Shown here in pieces: positions 1 through 11,168 of a stretch of 64,000 nucleotides of DNA. Source of the stretch: an uncultured Sphingomonadaceae bacterium (lineage in GTDB: Bacteria > Pseudomonadota > Alphaproteobacteria > Sphingomonadales > Sphingomonadaceae); assembly GCA_947488625.1 (NCBI GenBank), contig CANKZR010000001.1:1922001-1986000 (forward strand). The letters run 5' to 3'. How positions within the stretch are numbered: the stretch's first letter is position 1; every line of letters begins with the position of its first letter. The notes below the pieces were generated by a model. It saw only the letters and a list, made by a program, of their open reading frames with translations, searched no databases and was not told the DNA's origin. Made by a program: the position numbers and the translations under genes.

Positions 1-732
1 CCGCGCCAATGTCTCCAGCGCGCAGGCCCAGCTTTCCAGCGCGCAGACCAACAGCGAGCGCGCCGTAATCCGCTCGCCCGTGTCGGGCGTGGTGCTGGCG
101 CGGCAGGTGGAGCCTGGACAGACCGTGGCCGCCAGCTTCAACACCCCTACCCTGTTCGTGCTGGCGGAAAATCTCGCGACCATGCAGTTGCGCGTGGATA
201 TCGACGAGGCCGATGTGGGCGAGGTGCAGCCCGGCCAGGCATCGACCTTCACCGTCGATGCCTATCCCGGACGCCGCTTTCCCGCAGTCGTGGAGCGGGT
301 GGATCTTGCTTCCAACAATATCGCCCTCGCCAGTCAGCAACAGCAGGGCAATCAGGTGGTCAGCTACGAAGCGCGCCTGACCGTGGGTAACGAGGAAGGC
401 CTGCTGCGTCCCGGCATGACGGCCACGGCCACGATCGCTACCACGAACACCGGCAATGCCATGCTGGTGCCCAATGGCGCGCTCAGGTTCGATCCGAACG
501 AGGAGGAAGAAGGCGGCGGCATTTTCGGACCGCAGCAATTCGGGCTGGAAGGCGAGGACAACGCAACCATCGGCGTTGGCAGCCGCCAGACGGTTTACGT
601 GGTGCAGGATGACGGCACGCTGCGCTCCATCGAGGTCGTGACCGGACAAAGCGACGGGCGCCAGACCGTCGTGACATCGGACGAACTCGAGGTGGGCATG
701 AGCGTGGTCACCGGTATCAAGGCCGCGCAAGG

Positions 733-736
<4 letters not shown>
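1..736 (+). CDS. MacA-like (HlyD family) periplasmic adaptor subunit, 5' partial
   Basis: The C-terminal ~245 residues of a membrane-fusion adaptor; the reading frame is open from base 2, so the gene starts upstream of the window. The first ~20 residues (ANVSSAQAQLSSAQTNSERA) look like the end of the alpha-helical hairpin. They are followed by the second lipoyl half-motif (IRSPVSGVVLARQVEPGQTV) and a beta-barrel domain. MacA-type adaptors link an inner-membrane ABC exporter to a TolC-like channel. The stop overlaps the GTG start of the next ABC ATPase gene (GTGA, 733-736), so the genes are translationally coupled. A MacA-type role is inferred from the motif and the ATPase and permease downstream; the substrate is unknown. 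Confidence 0.9.
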
Positions 737-1517
<781 letters not shown>

Positions 1518-1518
<1 letters not shown>

Positions 1519-2726
1519 TGCTGCGCATGACCTTCGCCACGTTCCTGCTGGCCTTGCGCGAAATCCGCCGCCATCTGCTGCGTAGTTTCCTGACGACGCT
1601 GGGCATCATCATCGGCGTTGCTGCGGTCATTACCATGGTGACGCTGGGCCGCGGGTTGACGGCCAATGTGCAGGAAGAGGTCTCGGGCTTGGGTTCCGAT
1701 GTCTTCATCGTGTTCCCCACCCGCGTCGATCCCAACACCGCCCCTCCCCCGTTCGACGATGCGGATATCCGCGCCGTAGAGAACCAGATTGCAGGGGTAG
1801 AGAACGCCGCCGGGTCGGTCAGCACCAACACCACCGCGTTTCACAACGGGCAGGACTGGGCAACCAGTGTGGAAGGTGCGGACATGGAGTTCTTCCGTGC
1901 GCAATCGATGGAGATCACCAAAGGGCGTGGCTTCAACGAACAGGACGAGGCGCGCGGGGAGAGCGTCTGCATCATCGGCCCCAAGGTGGTGGAAGAGATT
2001 TTCGTTGAAGATCAGGTGATCGGCGAGGAGATGCGCGTAGGCAATGTCTCTTGCCAGGTAATCGGCGTGCTCGAGGAACGCAGCAATTCCGTGGGCGGCG
2101 GCGATGCCAACGATGTTGTCTTCATGCCCCTGAAAACCGTGCAGCGTCGCTTTATCGGCAATGCCGACAATGTGCAGTTCTTCGTGGTGAAATACGACCC
2201 CACTTACTCAACCACCACCATCCAGCAGCAGTTGATAGACCTGTTGCGCGAACGCCGCGTGATCCAGGAAGGCGAAGAGAACAATTTCAACATCGTCGAT
2301 ACCGCCGAGATCAGCGATACTGTGAACAACATTACAGGCACGATGACTGCCGTCGTTACGATGATCGCAGCGATCAGCCTGCTGGTGGGCGGCATCGGCA
2401 TCATGAACATCATGCTGGTATCGGTAACGGAGCGTACGCGCGAGATCGGTATTCGGCTTGCCATCGGTGCACTGGCGCGAGAAGTGCGCCTTCAGTTCCT
2501 GACAGAAGCGGTGGTGTTGTGTTGTTTCGGCGGGCTGATCGGCATTATCCTGGCATTGGGCCTGTCGATCATGCTGGCGGGCGTGGCCGACCTGCCATTC
2601 ATCTTCGATCCCGTGGTCAACGTGCTCAGCTTCGTGTTTTCGGCCATCATGGGCATCGTCTTCGGGTATTACCCCGCCCACCGCGCCAGCAAGCTGGACC
2701 CGATCGACGCCCTGCGCCACGAGTAG
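1518..2726 (+). CDS. MacB-like ABC transporter permease (FtsX domain)
   Basis: A 402-residue permease with one N-terminal TM helix (about residues 20-45, [18 protein letters not shown]), a large periplasmic MacB_PCD domain (about 50-270) and three C-terminal TM helices with the FtsX motif ([28 protein letters not shown]). This is the half-transporter topology of MacB and LolC/E. It is coupled to the ATPase by a one-base TGATG overlap. With the adaptor and ATPase it probably forms a tripartite efflux or lipid/peptide export pump using a TolC-like channel encoded elsewhere. Confidence 0.95.
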
Positions 2727-2746
2727 GCCCAGCTTGGGGCGCCTGA

Positions 2747-3442
2747 TCAGGCCGTGTCTACCAATACCACTTCGCTGTCCTCGATCGCTGTGATCCGCAA
2801 GGTGTCGAGATCGGCAATGGCGACGCCGTCACGAGCCTCGGCAATTTCGCCCTCGATCTCCAGCTTGCCGGTGGCAGGTACCAGGTACCCTTTGCGACCG
2901 CCTAGATCGTAGGTGACGGTTTCGCCTGCCGCGATGGTAGCGCCCAGCACGCGGGCGTCGGCCTGTATGCGCAAGGCATCGGCATCGTTCTCACGCCCGC
3001 TTGCCAACACATCGAACCGGCCCGACCGGGCATCCTTGGGAAAGCTCTTGCTGCCCCAGCTTGGCTCGTGGCCCTGCCAATCGGGCAGAATCCACAACTG
3101 GAACGAATGGGTCTCCTCGTCATCGACGTTGTATTCGGCGTGCTGGATACCCGTTCCTGCCGACATTACCTGCACGTCGCCCGCCTCGGTACGGCCTTCG
3201 TTCCCAAGGCTATCCTTGTGGGTGATCGCGCCTTTGCGGACATAGGTAATGATTTCCATGTTTTCGTGCCCATGCGGCGGAAAGCCCGAACGCGGCGCGA
3301 TGATATCATCGTTCCAGACGCGCAACGCGCCCCAGTGCATGCGGCGCTGGTCGAAGTAATCTGCGAAAGAGAAGTGGAAATTGGCCTTGAGCCAGCCGTG
3401 ATCGGACTTGCCCAGTGTATCGAACTTGCGGACTTCGATCAT
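2747..3442 (-). CDS. Pirin family protein (YhaK-like bicupin)
   Basis: A 231-residue pirin. The N-terminal cupin carries the metal-binding signature: PPHGHENMEIITYV (about residues 55-68) and GTGIQHAEYN (about 97-106). The C-terminal half (SKSFPKDARSGRFDVLAS onward) matches the YhaK subgroup. Pirins are Fe(II) cupins; some oxidise quercetin-like flavonols and others act as redox-sensing co-regulators, so the substrate is unknown. The ATG at 3442 has a strong site, AAAGGAG, 7-8 nt upstream. That site is one arm of a near-perfect inverted repeat (3448-3467). The gene is convergent with the permease gene. Confidence 0.93.
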   Translation of the reverse strand: MIEVRKFDTLGKSDHGWLKANFHFSFADYFDQRRMHWGALRVWNDDIIAPRSGFPPHGHENMEIITYVRKGAITHKDSLGNEGRTEAGDVQVMSAGTGIQHAEYNVDDEETHSFQLWILPDWQGHEPSWGSKSFPKDARSGRFDVLASGRENDADALRIQADARVLGATIAAGETVTYDLGGRKGYLVPATGKLEIEGEIAEARDGVAIADLDTLRITAIEDSEVVLVDTA

Positions 3443-3447
3443 AAGTT

Positions 3448-3467
3448 ATCTCCTTTAGAAAGGAGAT
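3448..3467. promoter_or_regulatory. Inverted repeat embedding the pirin ribosome-binding site
   Basis: Two exact 9-nt arms, ATCTCCTTT and AAAGGAGAT, flank a 2-nt centre. On the minus strand the second arm contains the AAAGGAG Shine-Dalgarno of the pirin gene. It could be a dyad operator for a repressor. The 2-nt centre is too tight for a hairpin using all nine pairs, although a shorter stem could still mask the ribosome-binding site. The repeat is visible; its function is inferred. Confidence 0.55.
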
Positions 3468-3593
3468 GGTGCGCCCAATGACCGACGCAATATTTCCGCT
3501 TCTTCGGTACGGCAAAGCCAACCTTTAGTACCGATGCGGGCGACCGTGGGGAGGCGAAGCGGACATGACACGCCCCGCCCCCGACAATGGTAC

Positions 3594-4895
3594 TCAGCCG
3601 GTTATCACGGCCCGGCATTCACCAAGCCCGATCCGTGCAAAACCCTCCTTCTCGGCATAGGCCGTCATGATGACCTCATCGCCGTCCTCCAGGAAAGTGC
3701 GTGTCTCGCCGTTTGCCAGGGTAATCGGCTTCTTGCCGCCCTGTGTCAGTTCGATCAGGCTGCCTTCGCCGCCCTCTTCACCGCTGGTCAACGTGCCGGT
3801 TCCCAGCAGGTCGCCCGGCATCATGTTGCAGCCACCAACCGAATGGTGCGTAACGAGCTGCGCCGCAGTCCAGTACATCGCCGTCATCGGCCCGGTGCTG
3901 AGCTGGTGCGGTTCGTCGCCATCCTCGCGCATTTTCGCGGTGCTGATGAACACATCCATGGTTACGCCAAAGGCGCCGGTCTTCTGGTCTTCCTCGTCCG
4001 ACAGATAATCCAGCGGAGCCGGATCGCCCTGGGGGCGTGGCGGCTGCTCCGTACGGAAAGGCGCCAGCGCGTCCATGGTCACGATCCAAGGTGAAATGGT
4101 GGAGTGAAAGTTCTTCGCGAGGAAGGGGCCGAGTGGCTGATATTCCCACGCCTGGATATCGCGAGCCGACCAGTCGTTGAGGATCGAGATACCGGCGATA
4201 TGCTCTTCGGCCTTGTCGATCGGGATAGGCTGACCAAGGCCATTGCCCTTCCCGATCCAGATGCCCATTTCCATTTCATAATCCAGCCGCGCGCTCGGCC
4301 CGAATGGCGGCTTTCCGCCATCTTCTGCAGGCTTTTTCTGGCCGCTGGGTCGCTTTACATCCTTGCCCGACAGGCGAATGGAGGAGGAGCGACCGTGGTA
4401 CCCGATCGGCACATATTTGTAGTTCGGCAATAGCGGATTGTCGGGGCGGAACAGGCTGCCGATGTTCTCTGCATGATGGATACCGGTGTAGAAATCGGTA
4501 TAGTCGCCGACGGTCACAGGCACGTAGAGATCGCAATCCTCGGCCTTGTGCAGCGCGGACTCCAACGCTTTGCTGTGGTCGTCGTCGGTTAGCATGGTGA
4601 AAAGAGCATGGCGCAGGGCGCGCATGGTTTCCGGTCCGCGTTGCAGAAGGTCGTTCAATTTGGGGCCGCTTGCGAGCCGGGCAGCAGTCGCTGCGTCCAG
4701 TTCCAGTGAATCCGCGATGTCCGCAAGGTCCAGTATCATGTCGCCGATGGCAACGCCCCCGCGCGGCTCGCCACCCTTGGGAGGAGAGAACACGCAGAGC
4801 GGAAGGTTCTGAACCGGGAAATGCGGATGACCATTGGCGCTTTCCACCCAGCTGGTGGCGTTCGCATCATGGGTGAAATCGGTTTCGATGGTCAT
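3594..4895 (-). CDS. fahA: Fumarylacetoacetase
   Basis: A 433-residue enzyme that hydrolyses fumarylacetoacetate to fumarate and acetoacetate, the last step of tyrosine/homogentisate breakdown in the cytoplasm. The N-terminal SH3-like domain spans about residues 1-120. The catalytic domain has the FAH core: [18 protein letters not shown] with the general-base His, metal-binding EMEMGIWIG, and [18 protein letters not shown]. The start chosen is the ATG at 4895, which overlaps the hmgA stop in an ATGA junction and begins a normal FAH N-terminus ([12 protein letters not shown]). A longer in-frame extension upstream runs antisense-like through hmgA and is not coding. Confidence 0.97.
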   Translation of the reverse strand: MTIETDFTHDANATSWVESANGHPHFPVQNLPLCVFSPPKGGEPRGGVAIGDMILDLADIADSLELDAATAARLASGPKLNDLLQRGPETMRALRHALFTMLTDDDHSKALESALHKAEDCDLYVPVTVGDYTDFYTGIHHAENIGSLFRPDNPLLPNYKYVPIGYHGRSSSIRLSGKDVKRPSGQKKPAEDGGKPPFGPSARLDYEMEMGIWIGKGNGLGQPIPIDKAEEHIAGISILNDWSARDIQAWEYQPLGPFLAKNFHSTISPWIVTMDALAPFRTEQPPRPQGDPAPLDYLSDEEDQKTGAFGVTMDVFISTAKMREDGDEPHQLSTGPMTAMYWTAAQLVTHHSVGGCNMMPGDLLGTGTLTSGEEGGEGSLIELTQGGKKPITLANGETRTFLEDGDEVIMTAYAEKEGFARIGLGECRAVITG

Positions 4896-6166
4896 GGTAG
4901 TTTCGCTTTCTCGAAGCCTTGCCAGCAGGCATCGTAGTCGGATTGGAGCAGGCCGCCGCCCATGGCGAACTGCGTGGTCTGAATGATCGACCGGCTTTCG
5001 AACATGAATGCCAGCGTATCCTCGATCTTCGTCGGTTTCAGGTCGGCCGCCATCGCATTGCGCGTAGCTTCCGCGTCTGGGCCATGGCCGTTGAACTGGT
5101 TGTGCAACGATGCGCCGCCGGGGGCAAAGCCGCCGCCTTCCTTCGCATCGTACACGCCGTGGATCAGGCCCATGAATTCGCTCATCACATTGCGATGAAA
5201 CCATGGCGGGCGAAATGTATCCTCGGCCACCATCCATCGCGGCGGAAAGATCACGAAATCGCAATTGGCGGTGCCCGGCGTATCCGACGGGCTGGTGAGA
5301 ACGGTGAAAATGGAGGGATCGGGGTGATCGAAGCTGACCGTGCCTATGGTGTTGAAGCGCGACAGGTCATATCGACAGGGTGCGGAATTGCCGTGCCATG
5401 CCACCACGTCGAAGGGCGAGTGGTCGATCATGGTGGTCCACAGCTTGCCGTTGAACTTCTGGACGATTTCGAAGGGTTCGTCGCGATCTTCGAACCAGGC
5501 GACGGGAACCTCGAAATCGCGCGGGTTGGCAAGGCCATTGGCACCGATCGGGCCGAGATCCGGCAGGCGGAAAGGCGCGCCGAAATTCTCGCAGACATAC
5601 CCGCGCGAAGGCCCCGCCAGCTCTACACGAAAACGCATGCCAGCCGGGATCAGCGCAATGGAACCGGGCGACACATCCATGCGGCCAAGCTCGGTAACGA
5701 TACGCAAGGTGCCCTGCTGCGGCACGATCAGCATCTCGCCATCGCTGTTCTGGAATGCGCGCGCGTCCATGCTGGCTGTAGCGGCATAGAGATGAATCCC
5801 GATGCCGCAGGCAGTTGGATCGCCATTACCACCGTAAGTGATCAGGCCATCCACGAAATCCACCGCGCCTTCGGGCATTGGCAGTGGATCCCAGCGCAGG
5901 CGATTGGGCGTGGTGTGACTGATATCAGGCGCAGTAAGGTGCCCAGCGCCGGAGTAAGGTTGGAAAGCACCGTGCGCCGTGGTGGGCCGCATGCGATAAA
6001 GCCAGCTGCGACGGTTCTCTACGCGGGGGGCCGTGAAGGCGGAAGTGCTGAATTGCTCTGCATAAAGACCGAATGCCGGACGCTGCGGACTGTTGCGCCC
6101 CTCGGGCAATGCGCCCTCCACCGCCTGTGTGGCAAAATGGTTGAGAAATCCGGTCTGGTACTGCAT
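4892..6166 (-). CDS. hmgA: Homogentisate 1,2-dioxygenase
   Basis: A 424-residue enzyme, close to the usual ~430-440. It opens the homogentisate ring to maleylacetoacetate using Fe(II) and O2. The iron site is recognisable late in the protein: [16 protein letters not shown] gives a His and a Glu, and the second His lies in [10 protein letters not shown]. The N-terminus ([21 protein letters not shown]) is typical. It is first in an hmgA-fahA operon with a 4-nt overlap and is divergent from maiA 103 bp away, so all three ring-fission steps sit together. Confidence 0.98.
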   Translation of the reverse strand: MQYQTGFLNHFATQAVEGALPEGRNSPQRPAFGLYAEQFSTSAFTAPRVENRRSWLYRMRPTTAHGAFQPYSGAGHLTAPDISHTTPNRLRWDPLPMPEGAVDFVDGLITYGGNGDPTACGIGIHLYAATASMDARAFQNSDGEMLIVPQQGTLRIVTELGRMDVSPGSIALIPAGMRFRVELAGPSRGYVCENFGAPFRLPDLGPIGANGLANPRDFEVPVAWFEDRDEPFEIVQKFNGKLWTTMIDHSPFDVVAWHGNSAPCRYDLSRFNTIGTVSFDHPDPSIFTVLTSPSDTPGTANCDFVIFPPRWMVAEDTFRPPWFHRNVMSEFMGLIHGVYDAKEGGGFAPGGASLHNQFNGHGPDAEATRNAMAADLKPTKIEDTLAFMFESRSIIQTTQFAMGGGLLQSDYDACWQGFEKAKLP

Positions 6167-6179
6167 CCGTCTGGTCTCA

Positions 6180-6198
6180 CCTGAAACTTGTTTTCAGG
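6180..6198. promoter_or_regulatory. Palindrome in the hmgA/maiA divergent promoter region
   Basis: Exact 7-nt arms CCTGAAA (6180-6186) and TTTCAGG (6192-6198) are separated by 5 nt, in the 103-bp gap between the divergent hmgA and maiA starts and only ~14 nt upstream of hmgA. The position fits a shared operator for a homogentisate-pathway repressor. No regulator gene lies beside it and I do not recognise the motif. Confidence 0.45.
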
Positions 6199-6269
6199 CC
6201 TCATGCCCCTCTTGGCCGTTGTTGGCAATGGTCGTAGGGGTACAACGTGTCAAACCGCAGGAGGTGCCG

Positions 6270-6902
6270 ATGAAGCTTTATGGATACTGGCGGAGCTCTA
6301 CCAGCTATCGCCTTCGCTGCGCGCTGGAACTGAAGGGGCTGAACTACGATCAGGACCCGGTAAACCTGCTGGAAAGCGCGCAAAAGGGGGAGGCTTTTGC
6401 CTCGCGCAATCCCTTTGCCACGGTGCCCATGCTGGAATATGACCGCCGCGATCGCGCCCAGAGCATGGCCATTATCGAATGGCTGGACGAGCGCTTTACC
6501 GAAGCCCCCCTGCTTCCGGTTAGCGTAGAGGAACGTTTTACCGCGCGCGAGCTTGCCTATGCCATCGCCACCGAACTGCATGCACCGTTGAACCTGCCTG
6601 TGCTGAAATACCTCAAGAACGAACTGGGCCATTCGCAGGAGGAGATTGACACCTGGTACCGCCACTGGCTCGCCAAGACGCTGAATCCGGTGGAACAACG
6701 GCTCGAACAACTGAAGACTGGCGATTTCCTTTTCGACCAGCCGGGCCTGTTCGAAACCGTTCTGATACCCCAGCTCTACAACGCGCGCCGGTTTGAATAC
6801 GACCTTACTGCCTCGCCCCGCATGGTGCAGATAGAGCAGGCCTGCCTTGCGCTGTCCGCTTTCAAGCGTGCCCATCCGGACAACCAGCCCGACGCAGCCT
6901 GA
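6270..6902 (+). CDS. maiA: Maleylacetoacetate isomerase (zeta-class glutathione transferase)
   Basis: A 210-residue GST-fold enzyme that uses glutathione to isomerise maleylacetoacetate to fumarylacetoacetate, linking HmgA to FahA. The N-terminal thioredoxin-like domain has the zeta-GST active-site run [18 protein letters not shown] (about residues 5-22) with the conserved SSx[13 protein letters not shown] supplies the cis-Pro glutathione site. The start at 6270 follows a good ribosome site (GGAGG, 5 nt away). It is divergent from hmgA and followed by acs 74 bp later. Confidence 0.96.
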   Translation: MKLYGYWRSSTSYRLRCALELKGLNYDQDPVNLLESAQKGEAFASRNPFATVPMLEYDRRDRAQSMAIIEWLDERFTEAPLLPVSVEERFTARELAYAIATELHAPLNLPVLKYLKNELGHSQEEIDTWYRHWLAKTLNPVEQRLEQLKTGDFLFDQPGLFETVLIPQLYNARRFEYDLTASPRMVQIEQACLALSAFKRAHPDNQPDAA

Positions 6903-6976
6903 ATCGCCAACTTGCCCGCGCTGGCTTGCCCCCTTGGCCGCGTCCATTAGATAGGCAGGAAAAGGAGAGGCATTTC

Positions 6977-8905
6977 ATGAGCGATATCGTTCGCATTCCC
7001 GGCAATTCCCCTGACACGCACTGCACGGCGGAGGAGTACGAGGCGCTGTACAAGCGTTCTGTCGAGGATGTGGATGCCTTCTGGCTGGAGCAGGCTCGCG
7101 AGCGGCTGGACTGGTATCGCGAGCCCACGAGGGCCGGCGAATGGTCTTTCGATCCGGTCGATATCAAATGGTTCGCCGATGGTTCGCTGAACCTGTGCCA
7201 TAACTGCGTGGATCGCCACCTGCGAGAACATGCCGAGCGCACTGCACTGATATTCGAGCCCGACGATCCTGCCACTCCGTCACGCAATCTGACCTACGCC
7301 GATGTGCATCGCGAGGTCGTGCAGATGGCCAATGCGCTCAAGGCGATGGGGGTCAAAAAAGGCGACCGCGTCACGCTCTACATGCCGATGGTGATCGAAG
7401 GCGTGCTGGCCATGCTGGCCTGCGCAAGGATCGGAGCGATTCACTCGGTCGTGTTCGGCGGTTTTTCTCCCGAAGCCTTGGCAGGGCGGCTGGAAGCTTG
7501 CGAAAGCCGCTTCGTCATCACTGCCGATGAAGGGCTGCGCGGCACCAAGACGATTCCTCTCAAAGCCAATGTCGATGCTGCGCTGGAACTGCCAGGAGCC
7601 GCGGTGGATGGCGTGCTGGTGATCCGTCACACTGGTGGCGAAATCACTATGACGGAAGGGCGCGACCACTGGTACGCGGATCTTGCCAGCGACGATGATT
7701 GCCCGTGCGAGGAGATGAACGCCGAAGACCCGCTTTTCATCCTCTACACCTCCGGCTCCACCGGGAAGCCCAAGGGCGTGGTGCACACCTCCGGCGGCTA
7801 TGCGTTATGGTGTGCCGCCACCTTCCACTACACCTTCGATTACCAGCCGGGCGAAGTGTTCTGGTGCAGCGCGGATATCGGCTGGGTGACGGGCCATTCC
7901 TACGTTACCTACGGTCCGCTGCTGAACGCGGGCACCAGCGTGGTGTTCGAAGGCGTGCCGAACTACCCCGATCACGGCCGTTTCTGGGACGTGGTCGCCA
8001 AGCACAAGGTCAACATCTTCTACACCGCCCCCACCGCCATCCGCGCGCTGATGCGCGAGGGCGACGACTGGGTGAAGCGGCATGACCGATCGTCCCTGCG
8101 TATCCTCGGCACGGTGGGTGAGCCGATAAACCCAGAGGCGTGGCGCTGGTATTTCGAGGTGGTGGGCGAGAGCCGCTGCCCCGTGGTGGACACCTGGTGG
8201 CAAACTGAAACGGGCGGACACATGATCACCACCCTTCCCTACGCCCACGACATGAAACCGGGCAGCGCTGGCAGGCCGTTCTTCGGCGTGCAGCCCCTGC
8301 TAGTCGACAACGAAGGACAAGCGCTGGAAGGCGCGACCGAGGGGAACCTGTGCATTTCTGCCAGTTGGCCGGGGCAGGCAAGAACCGTTTACGGCGATCA
8401 CGATCGCTTCATCGAGGCCTATTTCTCCACCTTCCCCGGTCGATATTTCACCGGCGACGGGTGCAAGCGCGATGATGACGGCTATTACTGGATCACGGGC
8501 CGGGTGGATGATGTCATCAACGTCTCGGGCCACCGCATGGGCACCGCGGAAGTCGAAAGCGCGCTGGTGCTGCATCCCCAGGTCGCAGAGGCCGCCGTGG
8601 TCGGGTACCCGCACGAGGTGAAGGGACAGGGCATCTACTGCTACGTCACCACGATGGAAGGCGTGGAAGCATCGGACGAACTGCACGCCGAATTGAAGCA
8701 GCAGATTCGCAAGGAGATCGGGCCTGTCGCCACGCCCGATCACATTCATTTCACCGACGGTTTGCCCAAGACCCGCAGCGGCAAGATAATGCGGCGCATC
8801 CTGCGCAAGATTGCCGAGAACGATTACGGGGCGCTGGGCGATACTTCCACGCTGGCAGATCCTTCGCTGGTGGACCGGCTGATCGACGGGCGTCAGAACC
8901 GCTAG
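6977..8905 (+). CDS. acs: Acetyl-CoA synthetase (AMP-forming)
   Basis: A 642-residue adenylate-forming ligase that activates acetate to acetyl-CoA through acetyl-AMP. The AMP-binding P-loop [19 protein letters not shown] lies near residue 260-278, the adenine/acyl-binding motif [11 protein letters not shown] near 405, the hinge region [21 protein letters not shown] near 495, and the catalytic, acetylation-regulated lysine in [13 protein letters not shown] near 600. The length equals the family norm (~650). The ATG at 6977 has AAAGGAGAGG 6 nt upstream. It is convergent with the symporter pair that probably imports its substrate. Propionate may also be used. Confidence 0.97.
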   Translation: MSDIVRIPGNSPDTHCTAEEYEALYKRSVEDVDAFWLEQARERLDWYREPTRAGEWSFDPVDIKWFADGSLNLCHNCVDRHLREHAERTALIFEPDDPATPSRNLTYADVHREVVQMANALKAMGVKKGDRVTLYMPMVIEGVLAMLACARIGAIHSVVFGGFSPEALAGRLEACESRFVITADEGLRGTKTIPLKANVDAALELPGAAVDGVLVIRHTGGEITMTEGRDHWYADLASDDDCPCEEMNAEDPLFILYTSGSTGKPKGVVHTSGGYALWCAATFHYTFDYQPGEVFWCSADIGWVTGHSYVTYGPLLNAGTSVVFEGVPNYPDHGRFWDVVAKHKVNIFYTAPTAIRALMREGDDWVKRHDRSSLRILGTVGEPINPEAWRWYFEVVGESRCPVVDTWWQTETGGHMITTLPYAHDMKPGSAGRPFFGVQPLLVDNEGQALEGATEGNLCISASWPGQARTVYGDHDRFIEAYFSTFPGRYFTGDGCKRDDDGYYWITGRVDDVINVSGHRMGTAEVESALVLHPQVAEAAVVGYPHEVKGQGIYCYVTTMEGVEASDELHAELKQQIRKEIGPVATPDHIHFTDGLPKTRSGKIMRRILRKIAENDYGALGDTSTLADPSLVDRLIDGRQNR

Positions 8906-8922
8906 GTGAGCCTATCCATGCC

Positions 8923-10698
8923 CTAATGCATGTGCGGCTTTTGCGCCCCGCGCGGCACGCGGATGTTGTCCACCAGTTTGCGAATGTTGGCGGGCGGCGC
9001 CTTGGTAAGGGACGCCACAACGGTCGCCACGGCGAAGTTGATCACCATGCCGACCACGCCGATACCTTCTGGCGAAATGCCCAGCAGCCAGTTCGCCTCC
9101 ACATTGGCGGCGGGCGCCCACAGCTTGAACCAGGCGATATAGAGGAAGGTGAAGACAAGTCCGGTCACCATGCCGGCAATGGCCCCTTCCCTGTTCATGC
9201 GCATGGAAAAGATGCCCATGAAGATCGCAGGGAACAGGCTGGCGGCGGCTAGCCCGAAGGCAAAGGCCACCACCTGCGCCACCCAGCCGGGCGGATAGAT
9301 TCCCAGATAGCCCGCCACCACGATGGCCGCTGTCGCCGCGATGCGCGCGGCAAGCAGTTCGCCTTTCTCGGTAATGTCGGGCCGGAATGTCTTCATCAGC
9401 AAATCGTGACTGACGCTGGAGGATATCACCAGCAGCAACCCCGCCGCAGTCGACAGCGCCGCGGCAAGCCCGCCCGCCGCGACCAGTGCGATCACCCAGC
9501 CAGGCAAGTTGGCGATTTCGGGGTTGGCCAGCACCATGATGTCGCGGTCGACATAGACCTCGTTCTCATTGTCCGTGGCGGCGTTCTCCAGCACGCGTTC
9601 GCCCGACGCACCCTCCCCGCTTTCGCTGAACACCGGCGCGCCCTCGAATGCGTCTCCCGGCCTGTATTGCATGCGCCCGTCGTCGTTCTTGTCGCGCCAG
9701 GCGATCAGGTCGTTCGCTTCCCAATTGGTGAACCATTCAGGCGCTTCAGCATAGCTTTGCTCGTTCACCGTATCGATGAAGTTGAGGCTGGCAAAGGCGC
9801 CCACCGACCCTGCCGTCACATACAGCAATGCGATGAACAACAGCGCCCAGCCCGCAGATTTGCGCGCGTCCGATGCCTTGGGCACGGTGAAGAAGCGCAC
9901 GATCACATGCGGCAGGCCCGCCGTACCCACCATCAGCGCCATCGTGATGCAGAAGACGTCGATCGTGGATTTGGACCCATCGGTATAGGCGGCAAAGCCT
10001 AGGTCGGTCAGCACCAGGTCCAGCTTTTCCAACACGTAAAGACCGCTGCCGTCGTTCACCTCGCTTCCCAGTCCCAGTGCCGGGATCGGGTTGCCGGTAA
10101 TCAGGAAGCTGATGAAAAACGCAGGCACCATATAGGCGAAGATCAGCACGCAATATTGCGCAACCTGTGTGTAGGTAATGCCCTTCATTCCGCCCAGCAC
10201 GGCATAGATGAACACGATGCCCATGCCGATGATCACGCCCCACAGGATCGGCACGTCCAGGAAGCGGCTGAACACGATGCCCACGCCGCGCATCTGCCCA
10301 GCGATGTAGGTGAAGCTGATGAAGATCAGGCAGATAACGGCCACCACGCGCGCGGTTCTTGAGTAATAGCGAGTGCCAATGAAATCGGGCACGGTGAACT
10401 CGCCGAATTTGCGCAGATATGGGGCCAGGAGCAGCGCCAGCAGCACATAGCCACCGGTCCATCCCATCAGGTAAACGCTGCCATCATAACCGAGGAAGGC
10501 GATCAGGCCCGCCATGGAGATGAAGCTGGCCGCGCTCATCCAGTCGGCAGCGGTGGCCATGCCGTTCACTACCGGATTGACCCCGCCGCCTGCGACGTAG
10601 AATTCGCTGGTGGTGCCTGCCCGGCTCCAGATCGCTATGCCGATGTAGAGCGCGAAACTGAGGCCGACGAAAATGTAGATCAGCGTCTGCGTGTCCAT
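8923..10698 (-). CDS. Sodium:solute symporter, VC2705 subfamily (acetate-type permease, large subunit)
   Basis: A 591-residue SSS-family symporter with about 13 TM helices. The N-terminus (MDTQTLIYIFVGLSFALYIG), the FYVAGGGVNPVVNGMATAADWMSAASF segment and the long hydrophilic loop between mid-protein TM helices mark the VC2705/ActP-like subfamily, which pairs with a DUF4212 small subunit encoded just upstream. The loop contains an EF-hand-like DKNDDG. I chose the ATG at 10698 because GAGGCGG precedes it; an in-frame ATG at 10731 would overlap the DUF4212 gene. Adjacency to acs suggests acetate (or other short acid) uptake with sodium. Confidence 0.93.
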   Translation of the reverse strand: MDTQTLIYIFVGLSFALYIGIAIWSRAGTTSEFYVAGGGVNPVVNGMATAADWMSAASFISMAGLIAFLGYDGSVYLMGWTGGYVLLALLLAPYLRKFGEFTVPDFIGTRYYSRTARVVAVICLIFISFTYIAGQMRGVGIVFSRFLDVPILWGVIIGMGIVFIYAVLGGMKGITYTQVAQYCVLIFAYMVPAFFISFLITGNPIPALGLGSEVNDGSGLYVLEKLDLVLTDLGFAAYTDGSKSTIDVFCITMALMVGTAGLPHVIVRFFTVPKASDARKSAGWALLFIALLYVTAGSVGAFASLNFIDTVNEQSYAEAPEWFTNWEANDLIAWRDKNDDGRMQYRPGDAFEGAPVFSESGEGASGERVLENAATDNENEVYVDRDIMVLANPEIANLPGWVIALVAAGGLAAALSTAAGLLLVISSSVSHDLLMKTFRPDITEKGELLAARIAATAAIVVAGYLGIYPPGWVAQVVAFAFGLAAASLFPAIFMGIFSMRMNREGAIAGMVTGLVFTFLYIAWFKLWAPAANVEANWLLGISPEGIGVVGMVINFAVATVVASLTKAPPANIRKLVDNIRVPRGAQKPHMH

Positions 10699-10708
10699 GC
10701 TGCCCGCC

Positions 10709-11014
10709 TCAGCCGTCGTCATCATCGACATCGAACTTGCGCTCGATACGGTGCATGGCGACCACGTAGATAAGGATCAGGGCAAGAAAGACGTAGATCG
10801 CGCCTTGCTGTGCAAACCAGAAGCCTAGCGGATATCCGCCGATGCTGAACTGATCGAGGAAGTCGCGAAACAGGATACCGGCCCCGAATGATGCCGCGAA
10901 CCAGATACTCAACAAAGTGGCAAGCAGCCGAATGTTCGCCCGCCAATAGGCCTTGCGCATAGGGCTCTGTTCTTCCGAAAATGGCTCGGTATCTCGCCTG
11001 TCCGGCTCATCCAT
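10709..11014 (-). CDS. DUF4212 protein, small subunit of VC2705-type symporter
   Basis: A 101-residue protein with two TM helices (about residues 27-50 and 67-87) and an acidic tail ending FDVDDDDG. The core YWRANIRLLATLLSIWFAASFGAGILF is the recognisable DUF4212/Na-symport small-subunit signature. The family is nearly always encoded immediately before the large symporter, as here (10 nt gap). The ATG follows GGGGAG. It probably assembles with the large subunit in the inner membrane. Confidence 0.92.
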   Translation of the reverse strand: MDEPDRRDTEPFSEEQSPMRKAYWRANIRLLATLLSIWFAASFGAGILFRDFLDQFSIGGYPLGFWFAQQGAIYVFLALILIYVVAMHRIERKFDVDDDDG

Positions 11015-11168
11015 TGCTTACTCCCCGTCTGCCAGTGCCCGGCAACCTGCCAAGCCTATAGCATGCAGGCGAGCGCTGCCAGCAGTTGGATTGTCGTTCA
11101 GTTGCCGGTTGCCAATTGAAGGTAAGGTCGAAGCGCTGAAGGGAAGCATAGCGATCGGACTTTTGCAG

